A stretch of DNA of 64,000 nt, taken from assembly GCF_002288925.2 (NCBI RefSeq), contig NW_022098001.1, positions 13,078,557 through 13,142,556 on the forward strand. The letters are read 5' to 3'. Shown here in pieces: positions 11,210-23,771 of this stretch. Every line of letters begins with the position of its first letter. Position 1 is the stretch's first letter. Under the pieces are notes generated by a model that saw only the letters and a program-made list of their open reading frames with translations, was not told the origin of the DNA and did not search any database. The position numbers and the translations under genes were made by a program. The stretch comes from Delphinapterus leucas. Lineage: Eukaryota; Chordata; Mammalia; Artiodactyla; Monodontidae.

Positions 11210-13530
11210 CATCCCTCATTTTTCACTTCTGCAGAAGCCCTTCAGAGAACTCAGGCCTGTCTCTCGAGTCCCACCAGCAGATGTCTCTCCTGGGTCTGAA
11301 GACCAGTCGTCCCACACGCTTGTGTCTGGAACCACCTTGGGTCTTAATCCAGTTTGACCCTTTCTCCAGTTCTTGGTCAGAGGGTCAGTGCTTTCCACCA
11401 TGCATGCTGTTCTGTTTTTAAAGACGTTTTCCCAAATAAGACCCTGAAAAATAAGACATGTTTTGAATTTTTAAATATGTCTAACTAGAAAAGACAGTTT
11501 CCTTCATTTTCAAGTAACAACATAATGCAATCTAAGTTTTGCCACAAAACATTCTCAACAAAAGAACCATGAGCAGAAGACTTAGTTTCAAGAAGAATAT
11601 CTGCTTTGTGACTTCAGGTAGGTCTAAAATGTACATTTGGTTAGGAAGTTCCTCTGCTTAAAACCTTGTCCTGCCTCCTCATTGCCCAAAGCTAACATCA
11701 GAAGTTAATTAACACTAATATTATAATGAAATTTAATAATATTTTATGTAATAATGATATAACAATATCATTATGTTATTTTTCTGGATTTTGTGGTATT
11801 TGCCACCTTTTAAAAATTGTGATTTGTTAAAATTACTTTTCTCATTCTAAATATTCACTATTCTATAAATGTATTATTTTACAAATAAATACAAAATATT
11901 TCTTAAATAAAAACAATATTATTTAATATTTAACATTTAATATTATATAAAATGATAAAAACAATTGTATTTTTTTAGTGAAGTGGGATTCCCAGTTGTA
12001 TTCAGGCCCCACAAAACCTGGATCCACCCATTATACCTCAGTCAGAATTCACTTAGAGTAGATCCTGTAACTAGAAGCATCTGGAAAAACTAGAAGTAGG
12101 AAAAAAAGGCAAAAACCCAAAGGAAAGAAAGTTCCTCACTTATCTTATCTCTCAATGAGAGGAAATTGCTTTGAGTTCCTTGGGAGGATGCTTTAACCCA
12201 CAGTTTGTTTCCTTTGGGGGTTCTTAGGAATTACTTTTTGAACATGACCTTCTAATCCCATGTCCAAACCATGAGCAACCCTGGGGTTTCCACCTGTGTA
12301 TATTTCAGACTTACAGGTGTGTCACAGCCAAGGGACTTTCCCCTTTTCAGTGGTCCCACTTCACCATCTAGCTATCCGCATCCTCTTGAAGCAGGTTGCC
12401 TGCTGTTATCTAGTCCAAGCCAGCTTGTCTCCTCCAATTCAGTCCCTGAACCAAGTCCATGTGATGTTCAGAAAAGATAGATACCTCCACGTTGAGAGAT
12501 TGACAAATCCTGGTCTATTGTGGGGAGTTCCTCTTTCAAAAGAAGCTTTGAAATCTTCTCATTCTATACTGAGCCCCTGTTAAATAATAGAGGAAGGAAT
12601 CAGCTAAATTTATATTATTACTATTACCCAGTATCTTTTTTCCTATTTAGCCTCCCAGTCTGTGTTAAACGTTTCCCACTAGAGTAAAGCTTTAATAACC
12701 CAGAATGTTTTACCTCCCAAAATAGTAAATTCAGCACAAAGCCATAACAAAAAGGCCCTCCACCTCAAAACTTAGGAAAACTTACTTTGTGTGAGATCTG
12801 TCTTCTGAGAACATCAACTTTCCCTAAGGAATAATTTGAACGTCAGTGTCTGCAATGTTTAATTAATCTGAGTATAGCCTTAGAAGTGCATGTGATCTTA
12901 CTAGTCTGTCGAAATTGAGACCTGGTTGGTTGCGTCTGCCCAGTCAACCCAAGGGAATCGGCTACATAAAGTCTAGAAAATGAGAAGCTAAAGAGGTAGA
13001 ATCTTCCAGAGCGTCCCCATCACTGTTTGGAGAAGATGGAGCTCTGTTTGGTCTTTGGTCATCGATGATAGAAAGCTTGTGCTGAGTGACTGCATGGATG
13101 AGTAAATTGGACTGACTCCTCGCTCATTCCATGCTTATCAAGCCAACCTTCTGATTACAATCTTGTTTTCCCTGTAGACTTGCCTACTGAGAAAGTGTTG
13201 ACTATAGAAAGCTGGCAATTAAGGTCTTGGCAGTTACACTTTTATGGTTAATTAATAAATTGGCATTCTCCCAAGCCTGAGCATCATGGGGCACATAGAC
13301 CCAGTGGAGTTTCTAGGATTGCAGACAGATCCTGGATGGCGGATAGTGACCTCATTAGAGTCTGGTTCGAGGGTGACAGGACCTGAGTGGCTACTGGGCT
13401 CTGTAGATGAATTCTTTATCTCCTTCTCCCTAAATGTAAAAGAGTTAAACATTTAAGTCTGTTGAAATTATGGTTAGTTGGGATTCAGTTCGTAAGTATA
13501 ACTGTATTCATGTTCTAAATGTTCTTTAAA
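11210..13530. other. Unassigned sequence with an AT-rich core
   Basis: No gene is recognised. The stretch 11700-11970 is strongly AT-rich, built of TTAAT, TATTAT and AATATT words. The rest (12000-13530) looks single-copy. Several frames of up to 95 codons lack any domain. Confidence 0.4.
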
Positions 13531-13539
13531 CATTCCTTC

Positions 13540-14575
13540 AATTATCTGTGTAACAAATCATTATTGATGACCCCTGTGTTCAGGCATTTTATTGGATACT
13601 GGGGATACAACGATGCATACAGCACCATCCCTAGAAGCTTTCACTCCAGCTGGAAAAACACATATTTAAATAATCATAATATGTTAAGTCCTGAAACAAA
13701 GTTATAGAAAAAAAAGGTATAAGATTGTTTAATTGTGCACATAGCAAAGTCAGAGAAGGCTTTCCCTAGGAGGTAACATTTGTACAGGGTTGCAAAGGTT
13801 GGCCAGGAGTTTGCCAGGCAGATGGGATAATCAGAAATTTTTCTGGAAGAGTGAAGAACATCTTCAAACAAGTAGTTCAGGATGGAATGTGGGTGTGAGT
13901 GCATGTGGATTGGGGAGTAGAAAAGAGGAAGACTTATGAAGCTAGAAAAATAGGCAGGTGTCAGGCAAAGGGCTTTGCATGTTGGGCTAAGGAATGTATA
14001 TCTTTATTTTGAAATACTCGCCAGAGAATGTCATGGATTGCATAACATTTGTCGGATTATAGAGGATGGATTAGATGGGCATGGGCCTGGAAGCAGGAAG
14101 ACCACCTGGGAGACTGTTGAGGGCTGAGGGCTTGAATCGAGGCAGTAAATATGAACCTGGAAAGTTGAAACAGATTTCAAGTAAAATTAGTGTGGGAGAA
14201 CTGTCAGCGGGCTAGGATGAGGGAGAAGTCTTGCGTGGGTCCCACATTTCTGATTTGAGGTGATGGGAATGCCCTCAACCTCAACAAGGAATAAAGGAGG
14301 AAGGGCAGGGAATTTGTTATGGGGAGATGCAAGATGTGCTTGTATGTGTTGAAGTGGACCTGTCTGGGTAAAGATGTTCAGTTGGTGATTGCAAATAAGC
14401 ATTTGAAGGTCAAGAGAGGTATCTGGGCTGGAAATAAAAGTTTCAGAATTAAAGAATGGGTAGTAAATGAAGGTGTGAGAATGGATGACATTGCCCAAGA
14501 AGATCTTGGAAGGAGAGAGGAGAATAGGACCAAAGACAGGACTCTGGAGAACTTTACCATTTAAGGAATGAGCTG
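13540..14575 (+). repeat. Ancient interspersed repeat, family not assigned
   Basis: The order of blocks (GGATACTGGGGATACAACG, a GGCTTTCCCTAGGAGGTAACATT unit, a GGGAGACTGTTGAGG unit, then CTGGGCTGGAAATAAAAG and GGACTCTGGAGAACTTTACC) matches a widespread mammalian dispersed sequence I remember but cannot name. A weaker relative seems to lie at about 18290-18660 (the TTCCTGGGAAAAGTGACATTTGAG region). It is non-coding. Confidence 0.45.
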
Positions 14576-14683
14576 AAGAGTGAGGGAAGTGGAGAACAAG
14601 GGGCCAATTGATGATCTGTTTTGAGATATTCTCATGTTAAATTTTCTTGTTGATAATTACCAGGACTATGCTTCCTTTCCTTT

Positions 14684-14822
14684 TTCCTTTCTCTTCCTAC
14701 CCTCCCTTTCATCTCCTCCTCCACTACCACTTTTTCTTTTCCCATTTCCTCTTCTTCCTTTTCCTCCTCCTCTCCCAATCCCCCAACCTCCCCTCCCCTC
14801 CCTCTCCTCCTCCTTTTTCTCT
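14684..14822. repeat. Pyrimidine-rich low-complexity tract
   Basis: About 140 bp of nearly pure C/T on the plus strand (CCTCC, TTCC and CTTTTTC units). The proline- and phenylalanine-rich frames here are by-products of the composition. Homopurine-homopyrimidine tracts of this length can adopt triplex structures. Confidence 0.9.
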
Positions 14823-14974
14823 TAATGCTTGACTATTCCAAAATAAAATCTAGGGACACTGAAGAAGCATTTTTTTTTCCTAGCAAAATTTTTTTCCCTA
14901 CCCAGTCTTGGAATCTTAATACAGACAAAACATCATTTACTTACTTTGCAACTGCTACATAACAGCTATTAGTC

Positions 14975-15185
14975 AGAAAAACTAACATTACCGAGCACTT
15001 ATTCGGTTCCATGAATTATCTCACTCGAATCTCCCCAAATCCTGTGGGAGAGGTGTTCTAAACACCCTCATTTTAAAGAGGGTGAATTGAGTCTCAGACA
15101 ACTTCCATGGCTTCCCAAAACCACACACCAGATGTGTAGTCAGGATTCAGACCCAAGCCTGAGTGTCTAAGGCCTGTGTCACACT
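14975..15185 (-). mobile_element. MIR SINE, antisense
   Basis: Antisense MIR blocks occur in order: CCGAGCACTTATTCGGTTCC, ATTATCTCACTCGAATCTCC, CCTCATTTTAAAGAGGGTGAA, then CCACACACCAGATGTGTAGTCAG and GGATTCAGACCCAAG. Confidence 0.75.
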
Positions 15186-15189
15186 TCCC

Positions 15190-16202
15190 TTCCCCGTTAC
15201 TTGCTCCTCTTGTCAGTTACGGTGTTGTGATGTTCAGTCCCTTTGTATCCAGCCTCTCTTGGAATTCTTCAAGTCTTAACTTCTATTAGGTCAAGAGAAA
15301 AAGTCCCCTCCAGTCTTTTTCCAGTGGCTGCAATAAGGCTTGTTGGCTGCTGGGTCTGTTCTGACTTTTCCTGTCTCCTGTCCACTGAATGGTTTTGGAT
15401 TCCTCTCCTGATGGTCGATTTTGCCACCAAGACAGGTGACCTCACTCCTGAATAATAATAATAATAGCAAACATTTGTATTTATTATGTGTCAGGCATGC
15501 ACTAGCTCGTTTTATACAGCAGCTCTACGGATCATTGATGGGGCTTTGCTGTATTCATCACAGCTCCTTTGCCTCTGAACTTGGCCCTGGCTGACCTTCT
15601 TGGACTCTGACATGGGGTCGACTCCCTACTCTGCTAGGTCCATGGCTAAGTCCCAGCTGGTCCCCCTTCTGCTGGCAGCTAAGATTTTCTCTCAGGCTGG
15701 GCCCTCCTGCTTAACCCCCAAGCATGTGGTCTCTGTACCCTGGGACTTTTGCCCTCGACTTCTACTGCTTTTGAAAATAAACACCCCCAAACCTGCCTTA
15801 ACAAGTTGCTGATAATGCTACAAACAGAGTATTAATGTGTCTCACTGTCATAAACAGAGTCATAAACAGAGACAGCTTCTTCTGGCACAGAGTGCCTGGG
15901 AGGCAGGACTGTCCCAATAAACTTCTCATCCCAGTTTTCTGGAGACAAACATTTCTGGACTAGTCGAACTTTATTTTATTTGCTTGGTTTCTCTGGCTGT
16001 AATAAACTGGGTAGCCTCCCAGTCCTTTCATGACCTGGATGGGGTTGACAAATAAGTCCCACCTCTGAACTCCCAGGTGCCTGCCTCCGGACCTGGAGCA
16101 TCCCATCTCAGAGAGAAACAGATGTGGGCTAGGGTTTGCAGACCACAGGATTAACCAACATGCTGTATCTTCCTGTAACAACAGGTTTACTCCATGGCAG
16201 AA
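15190..16202. other. Unassigned sequence before the inverted repeat
   Basis: Mostly unassigned. A short AATAATAATAATAG run and a MIR-like CATTTGTATTTATTATGTGTCAGGC piece are at 15452-15510. Near 15840-15870 a short unit, CATAAACAGAG, is tandemly repeated. The part from about 16000 may belong to the same element as the inverted repeat that follows. Confidence 0.4.
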
Positions 16203-16471
16203 ATGAAACTGTTACCAAACCAAACTGGGGTCCGCTTGCTCTCACACAATAAAGCAAATCTACTGACACCGGTTGTGGTGAAGGAAAATGTAGCATTCGT
16301 TGCAGGGCGCCAAGCAAGGAGTTTGCGTCTTTTAAGTACTAGCTGCCCTGGACTCCTTGCTTGGCACCCTGCAATGGACGCTACACTTTCCTTCACCACA
16401 ACCAGTGTCAGTAGATATGCTTTATTGCGTGAGGACAAGCGGACCCCAGTTTGGTTCGGTAACAATTTTAT
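16203..16471. repeat. Long imperfect inverted repeat (120-bp arms, 29-bp spacer)
   Basis: The left arm (16203-16322) and right arm (16352-16471) are reverse complements at roughly 90 % identity by eye; I count about a dozen or slightly more mismatches, mostly transitions. The spacer is 16323-16351. Each arm has an AATAAA hexamer, on opposite strands (left arm plus, right arm minus). The mirrored arms produce similar overlapping 107-118 codon frames on both strands. The arm sequence (CCAAACTGGGGTCCGC, GGTTGTGGTGAAGGAAA, CCAAGCAAGGAGT) faintly recalls an artiodactyl retroviral LTR, but I cannot name a family. Confidence 0.92.
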
Positions 16472-16724
16472 GGAGAACACGGAGGGAGTCCTGTTCTGGG
16501 AAGACCCCATAGAGTCCTACTTGGTTACAAAACCAGTGTATATGGAGTAAAACCCACAATTCACATTTATTTTTAAGATTAAATGAAATTTCAGATTTCT
16601 TACTTGCTACAGACTGGATTCCTGGGGGTCATTGTCACTCTCCTCTGAGGGCAGAGGTAGTTTGGTGGAAAACTTTGTGAGGCTCTGGCCTGGGGTGGGG
16701 GTGAGCTGAGGCTGTTCAATAACT

Positions 16725-16825
16725 CCTCCTTCCCTCCCTCCCACTTTCCTCTCTCCTTCCTTCTCTATCTTCCTCTCCCCTCCATCTTCTGTCTCCCTCC
16801 TTCCTTCCCTTCTTCTTTTCTCAGG
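16725..16825. repeat. Pyrimidine-rich low-complexity tract
   Basis: About 100 bp of C/T-dominated sequence with TCCCTCCC, TTCCTTC and CCTCC words. No coding potential. Confidence 0.85.
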
Positions 16826-17779
16826 CTCTAGTTCTTAGTTTCTGTCAATGAAATGCTCTCTCTAGTGGGAACAGATTGTCACTGGCATTTTCCAAGCATA
16901 AATGAGCTTCGGAATTTGTATAGCTGTCATAGACTCTTAGAATGCCATCGCCCGCTGTGACCACAAAAGTCCATCCTTTTTACATCTTAGGTGAGGAATG
17001 GAAAGTGACTCAATAGACAGAAAGAGGCAGAGCCAGACTAGACCCCAGAGCTCCAGGCTTCTGGTCCCGAGCTCTCAGTGACATAGGGAGAATTGTCAAC
17101 TAGGCTTTAAACCAAGGCACCAGCTCTGATTTCATCAAGAGGTTGTGGGATTTGCAGATCATCTGTTGCTTGTGATGTTGTAAGAACAAGATTGTGGTGA
17201 TGACAGGAGGTGTCTGCTCCAGATTAGTAATAGAACAGCCCTTCTGGAAATGCAGGGTTGGAGGGTGACTCTTGCCAAACTGTAGTATCCAGTGCCCAGG
17301 GATCCAAATCCAGCCAAAACCAGGGCCAGCTGCTCCAGGGGAAGAAACAATCTGTTCTTTTCCTGCCCATCCGGGGAGCTGGGCATGTCCTGAGGCAGAC
17401 ACTGTCAGTTAGCACAGCTGCTCTCCTGAGAGGGAAGACTCTGTGTGTGCCCTCAAATTCCTGTATCCTTTTTCTCCTTGGCAACTGGTTAAATTATTTT
17501 TCCCAAAGATGATATGGTAGATTGATAACTTAGCACTACTTTTTAAAAATTATATGGGCAAATACAGATCTCTTCCTTCAGATAAACTATTGCTACATGG
17601 ACCATTGACCCAGAAGAATCCAGAAAATATAGATGGACAAGATAATTTTGTATCTTATATTTTCTTCAACAGAAATATCTGAGAACCACTCCAAGAAAAG
17701 CTTTGTGAGAGGAGCTTGAAAGACACAAAGCAGAGCCATGATCCCTGTCCTTAAGGATCTGACTCTCTACTGGGTGATC
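16826..17779. other. Unassigned sequence
   Basis: No exon or named repeat is recognised. Part of 16930-17080 has a MIR-like feel (GGTGAGGAATGGAAAGTGACT.. CAGAGCCAGACTAGA) but is too diverged to call. Four overlapping frames of 75-100 codons at 17100-17512 contradict one another on both strands and look like chance. Confidence 0.4.
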
Positions 17780-18263
17780 ATATTCATTTCCTATTTCTGC
17801 TTTAACAAATTCCTACAAACTTAATAGCTTAAACAGCACATTTTATCCTCTTACAGTTCTGAAAGTCAGAAGTCCAAAATGGATCTCATTGGATCAAAAA
17901 GGTTCTGGCAGGGCTGTGTTCCTTCTGGAGTCTCTAGGGCATAATCTGTTTTCCTGCTTTTTCCAGCTTCTGAAGGCCATCCACATTCCTTGGCTTGTAG
18001 CCTCTTCCTCCATCTTCAAAGACAGCAATGGCCAGTCAAATCTTTCTCCCATTGCTATTTTTCTTGTTCTCACTCTTCTGTCTTTCTCTGCCAGTTTTAT
18101 ACACACTGTGGTAATTTTGGGCACATTAGGTCATCCAGGATGATCCCTTCATTTTAAAGCCAGCTGAGTAGCAAACTTAATTCTCCTTTTCTATGTAACA
18201 TAGCCTAATCATAAATTCTGGATATTGGGTTATGACATCTTTGGGAGGCCATGATTCTGCCTG
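17780..18263 (-). mobile_element. MLT1-like LTR, antisense
   Basis: Starts with TTCCTATTTCTGCTTTAACAAATTCC, followed by ACAGTTCTGAAAGTCAGAAG, GGCAGGGCTGTGTTCCTTCTGGA and CTTTTTCCAGCTTCTGAAGGCC, and ends AGGCCATGATTCTGCCTGC. This is the reverse orientation of the MLT1 family pattern seen in plus orientation at 61660-62132. It is diverged, with no internal retroviral sequence. Confidence 0.65.
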
Positions 18264-19394
18264 CTTTGGAGATTTAGACATGTTCCTAGGTAATCATTAA
18301 GCACGATGATTAGTGCTCTGATATGGGCGTAGAAGAGGCAATTATGGGAGCCTATAAGAAGAGCACCAGTATGAAAGGATGATGCAGTGGTGGGGTAGCA
18401 GTGAGGGAGTCTTCCTGGGAAAAGTGACATTTGAGTTCAGATTTTTAGCTTGTGTGAGAGTCTGGCCAAGAAAGGGGAAAAGACATTCTAAGAACAGGGA
18501 AAAGTGTACAAGAGAAGCATGGATATGGTGGCATGACAGGGAAAGAAACTATGGCGGGAGTGGTGGATGCTATAGGAGACTGGAAAATTCATGCACTGGA
18601 AGGTTCTTTTGGGAAATAGATGGCACTTTCAAAGAGGGTGATTAAAGAGCCCTTTAATAATATTTGAGTGAAGGAGATTTTGCAATGTTTGGGTTGGGTT
18701 AAGGGAAAGCAACAAGGAATGATGAAGTACCCCAGGATGGGCAACAACCAGAAGTATCATGAAACCTAGGCCTGGGGGCAATGGGAAGGAGTCTCTATGA
18801 GATGATGGGAGTTATGACTATAGGAGGGCCACCCTGTGGTCTTTGATAGAAAAACACAGCCAAGTGAAACCACAGCCTGGCAGGGAGAGATCCAGAGGAA
18901 CACAAATTCCGATGCCTCTGCCTCCCACCTTCCAATCTGCTGCTCTTGCCTTTCACTGGTTAATCCAACCAGAAGCCAGGGGACAGGGGATCTTGGTGGA
19001 CATAGTGCATGAAATTTAGCCCCGTGCAACTCAGAAGAAAATTACTCTGGAGGGAAGACTGCAGGGACCAGACAGGAGGACTTACTGTGTTGTGAATAAA
19101 GAATCTGAATTTTATACTGAAGGTCACAGGGAGCCTAAGAAGCATTGTAAGTAGGTCAGTCAATGGTTCTTTAAATCTTTCTGCAGGTTTGTTTACCATC
19201 CATTCTCCACATTACCTTCATCCTGTAGGGTAAAGATTTTAATCTAGTCTCCATCTCTTATCTTTATCCCACCTCTCAGAACCTTGACAAGCTGATTTAT
19301 ACACTCTGTCAGCCAAAATATTAATGGCCAACAATGCCTTAATGTGCCACCTCCTTCAGATATGTTTAACTTTATTGGGAGCCTTCAGTCCCTG
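18264..19394. other. Unassigned sequence with a possible ancient repeat
   Basis: The part 18290-18660 resembles the repeat at 13540-14575. The remainder to 19394 is unassigned. No exon is recognised. Confidence 0.4.
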
Positions 19395-19830
19395 GATCAG
19401 TTAGTTATTGTCATAATTATGTTGTGTTACAAACCACTTCCAAACTCTGGGGCTTCGAATAATAAGTATTTATTTAGCTCAGAAGTCTGTAGGGTGGCGA
19501 TCTAGGCTGGGAAGTTTTTCTGGTCTCAACTGGGCTTGCTCACATACCTGGGGGTCATGTAGCCTGTTGGCTGAGGACTCACATTTCTTGGGATTTGCTG
19601 GTGGTCAAAGGGCTTTTGACATGCTCTTCTCCCCATGTTTCACCCAGCCCTCCAGTGGGCCAACCTAGGCTGGTTCTGAGCACAGTGGTCCAGGTGCAAG
19701 AGCAGAATCAGAAATGTGCAGGCTCTTGACCAAGTCACTGCTTGTGTCGCAACTGCCATCACATCCTATTCGTCAAAGTGAGTCAGTGACTAAATAGACT
19801 CCACTTCTTGATGAGAGAAACTGCAAAGTC
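19395..19830 (-). repeat. Ancient LTR- or transposon-like repeat, family not assigned
   Basis: Begins TTAGTTATTGTCATAATTATG, then a GGGGCTTCGAATAATAAG unit, CTCAACTGGGCTTGCTCACA, CTCTTGACCAAGTCACTG and CACATCCTATTCGTCAAAGTG. A relative with the same block order lies at 45188-45745. I remember the pattern as a common mammalian repeat, in reverse orientation here, but will not name the family. Confidence 0.5.
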
Positions 19831-20395
19831 ACATGGCAAACGACATGGGTAGAAGAACAAATAAAGAACTGGCACCAGTGATACAATCAATCTGCCAGTC
19901 ATTTCTGGGTGCCTTAACTCAGGCAGCAGGGAATGATTTATTTATCAAATTATGTATTTGTTTATTATCAGAATCCCCCACCAAGCTGTCAGCCCTGACA
20001 GAGCACAGCTGTACCTTCAAGTGGCTGTAACATATGTGCTTACAGCAAATTTTCATTGAAGCCAGTAGTGAGTGCTGCTGGGTTCACATGGGCATTATCC
20101 AAAGAATGGTCTTTATAAACCTATTCTAGTCCACCAAGTCCCCATAAGCAGACGATTGTCCCTGAAAATAAATAAGCACAAATGTGCTTTCCTCTTACAC
20201 ATTTAGCTCTGCTGTGTTTCTGTTTCACTTTCCCTTTTTCAGGTTTTGATCAAGCTGGGTGAACCTAGTCAAGGAAAAGCTGTCCCTCACTGGGGGCCTT
20301 GTCTCCCCTCATCACTCTCCACTAGGGCCTGGGGAGTTGACTCAGTTGTACAGTTTGGACAGATGACGTCACTGAACTAAAGGCTATGATACCCC

Positions 20396-20770
20396 TGTTA
20401 CGGACTGAATTGTGTCCCCTCTAAATTCATGTGTGTTGAAATCTTAACCCCCCAGGACTTCAGAATGTGACTGTATTTAAAGATTGGGATTTAAAAGAGG
20501 TAATTAAGGTAAAATGAGTTCATGTAGGTGGGCCCTAATTCAATATGACTGGTGCTCTTATAAGAAGAGGAGATTAGGACACAGACACATGTAGAGAAAA
20601 GACCATGTGAAGACACAGGAAGAAGAGTCAAGGAGAGAGACCTCAGAAGAAATCCTGACAACACTTGATCTCAGACTTCCAGCCTCCAGAATTGTGAGGA
20701 AATAGATTTCTATTGTCTAAGCCACCCAGTCTAAGCTACGTCGTATAGCAGCTCTACCAAATTAATACAT
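20396..20770 (+). mobile_element. MLT1-like LTR, sense
   Basis: Blocks in order: GGACTGAATTGTGTCCCC, TTCATGTGTGTTGAAATC, GACTTCAGAATGTGACTG, GTGGGCCCTAATTCAATATG, ACTGGTGCTCTTATAAGAAG, and CTTCCAGCCTCCAGAATTGTG, ending CCAAATTAATACAT. This is the standard MLT1 layout of a solitary LTR. Just downstream (about 20790-20820) a GGCTTATTTGGAGGGA unit is tandemly duplicated. Confidence 0.75.
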
Positions 20771-23376
20771 CCCCTTTCTTACAAGGGAACAGCTTATTTG
20801 GAGGGAGGCTTATTTGGAGGGACTCTCCCAACCCCACTCCCAATGTGAGTCAGAGGAATCCAAGTTGACTGCCTGGAAGAGGCTTGCCCAGAGAGGAAGT
20901 GTCACTGGAAATCTCATGGGACCCCTTCAGAGTGGCCCATACAGGTTGAAGACAGATGGCGCTGGTCCTTTCATGTGGCCTTCCCAGGGCTCTGTAAGCA
21001 GTCCTAACTTGTTCTTGTAGGCTGATGCTAAATTCCATTCATTAGCAAGTTTGCCAGTGACCTAATTTTATTGGTTCCTCAGGAGCTCTTCTCTTGCTTT
21101 CAGGCCTCCGGTCATCTAAAATGCGGCGTCTTCAGCAAATTCACCCCTCTCATTATGTGTGATCCCTCTTCTAGGCCATTTAGCCCTTCTTGCAGCTCCT
21201 AATAAATAAATACTGACTCTAAGACCCAAACCCAAGAGGCCATACATTTAATTGCTTTCCATGCTGAGATAGAATCATTTATTAGCTCTGTGCAAAGCGC
21301 AGTGTTTGAAAACTCCAAACCACATGAAACGCCACAAGTTCTGAGTCAGAGCCTAACGGAGAAACAGCCAACTCTCATCTGAACTTTGTTAGGCCTCATG
21401 ACCTTTCACAAAACCTCAAAGCAAACATAATTCAGCCCCTGGATAGGCTCAAACTCTGAGCTGAGTCCTGTCATTTGTTTGGTTTTATAGCAGTTGCTTA
21501 TATCACAAATCCACACTTCTGGTTAAAAAAAAAAAAAAAGAGTCCTGAGATGGCTTCAAACCGGTGTGATGTTCTGTTTTATTTTTGTTTTGTAACATGT
21601 CTATTAGTTGTGAAACTCAGACTTCTTTGGAAAGCTAGCTCTACAGAACAACCTGTGGGTTTAGAATTGCCAGGTCAATTGGGACCAGGAGATTTAAATG
21701 GAATTCAGTGAGAAACCAATTATTGTGAATCTGACTGGAATAACTGGTAGAGAAGGAATAGCTGGGAGGAGGAGTAGGGAGGCCAAAAGAGGATAGTTTT
21801 GTTTTGTTTTAAAGAAGGAAGGTTTGGTGCTGAGGCATTGTCTGGACACAGTGGATGCTTGGTAAGAATTTCTTGATGACCTCTTCAACTCATGTAATCT
21901 GTAGTTTCTGCTTGTCCTGAACTTAATTCAGAGAGCCCTGACAAGAACTTTGCAGCCATTTCCATATCACCGTATATCTGTCCGGCCCTGCTGGCCTGTT
22001 GCCCGGCTGAGTTAGTGTGGCTTGACAGGGAACGCTATGATGAGAAGGAGGCCAGCCCAGGGCTCTTCTTGCTACAACTGGACTGAGAAAGAGGAGCAAT
22101 GTGGCAGACAGGAAGGGTTTGGACTTTGAGTCAGACATGTCCACTGGGTTGGGACAGTCGGTAATAGAAATTTGGTCGTATGGACTACATCCACTTCCTG
22201 GAGGTTATGGTGGTAGCCCAGACAAAGAAAGGTGACCAGAACAAAACCAGGGACTTCCTCAGGCAAGTGGAACCACACGCCGCACCGCCATCTTAGCAGT
22301 CAGCCCAGGTTGGCCTGGTAGCAGATGGCTGCCCCAACCGTGGGCTTGGAGTTTGGGGGCAGGATTCTGATCAGTGTGTGTTAAAAGTTAGTTTGTGTAG
22401 GAGGGGAGGGTGAAGGTGGTGCAAGAGTGGATTCACATGGGATTCAGGGTGGGAACTTAGTTCTAACAGGTGCCCCCCTGTTAAACTGAGTCTCAAAATC
22501 AGGTAAACTCTTGTCGACTCGTCTATGAATTAGACCAGAACTACTTAATGCACTGCTCTTTTCCCTTTCCTCTTCCTCCCCCTACTCTCCTCTACCACAG
22601 ATGTATCTGGAAAGGTCTTGGAGCAGTGGAAGGACATGAAGTCGTAGAAGCAGGGGATCTAGATCAGGTGGGGACTTGTAGGTCATTGTGAGACCTTGGA
22701 AAGTAAGAAGGCCTCCAACCGCTTAACTTACTGTCTGCTCTTCTCTGCTTCAACGTCCCCAAATCCAAGCAGGACCCACAAAATGAGCTTAGACACGTTT
22801 TCCTACGTTTCAGGTGATATGTGAACCAAATCCAAATTATTTGCATCGGTAAACGTTTTGTAGACCATATTTTCAATGCGACCAAATTGCATTTGGTAAA
22901 GTTAATGGTTATAAGATTTTGTATCAGTCCTGCAGAAGGGAACAAAAGAGTAAATAATATTTCAACCCCACTGTTTTGGACTTCCATATTGACCTCACAT
23001 ATATTTCATCTCTGTTTATGTACACAAGTATTTAAATACGAATTATACCAAAATTGATGGATTATTATTGAAAAAAATTTTAAGATCAATCTTTGTTCAA
23101 TCAATCCAATTCTTTGATAACATGTCCATAAAAGAGTTAAACCATTTTTATTTTTTATTTTTGTTTGAATACAAGGATCATAATTAGAATCAATTAATTT
23201 TCTGGTTTGATTAATTTATTCTGACTTAACGTTCACCTAGCTGTATATTCTGTGATTATGAGTTTTCCTTTGCAAAAGTGATTTCTACCAAGCTTATTTC
23301 TCAGGTCAAATTTAAAAAGATTTGATTCTTACATTCACTTTTGGCTAAAAAGCATTTTAAATTGTAAGCAATTTTA
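20771..23376. other. Long unassigned, probably single-copy stretch
   Basis: No exon or repeat family is recognised over 2.6 kb. An A-run is at 21524-21539. From about 23060 it becomes AT-rich. The longest frame (minus strand, 22664-22987, 107 codons) has no domain. This is one of the larger apparently non-repetitive islands in the window. Confidence 0.4.
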
Positions 23377-23771
23377 GATACTGTGTTTTTTTTTTAACAT
23401 CTTTATTGGACTATAATTGCTTTACAATGGTGTGTTAGTTTCTGCTTTATAACAAAGTGAATCAGTTATACATATGCATATGTTCCCATATCTCTTCCCT
23501 CTTGCGTCTCACTCCTACCCTCCCTATCCCACTCGTCTAGGTGGTCACAAAGGACCCAGCTGATCTCCCTGTGCTATGCAGCTGCTTCCTACTAGCTATG
23601 TATTTTACATTTGGTAGGGTATATATGTCCATGCCACTCTCTCACTTTGTCACAGCTTACACTTTCCCCTCCCCGTGTCCTCAAGTCCATTTTCTACGTC
23701 TGCGACTTTATTCCTGTCCTGCCCTTAGGTTCTTCAAAACCATAGTTTTCTTTCTTTTTTATTTTATTTTT

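Noticed and set aside
11157..11357. Thr-His repeat peptide
   Set aside because: It is a translated (CA)n microsatellite.
14634..14832. Proline/leucine/phenylalanine-rich small proteins
   Set aside because: Translation of a homopyrimidine tract in two frames; low complexity only.
16187..16550. Two long, similar open frames on opposite strands that look like a conserved protein
   Set aside because: The similarity comes from the inverted repeat: the arms are reverse complements, so both strands translate alike. No start context, domain or codon pattern supports a gene.
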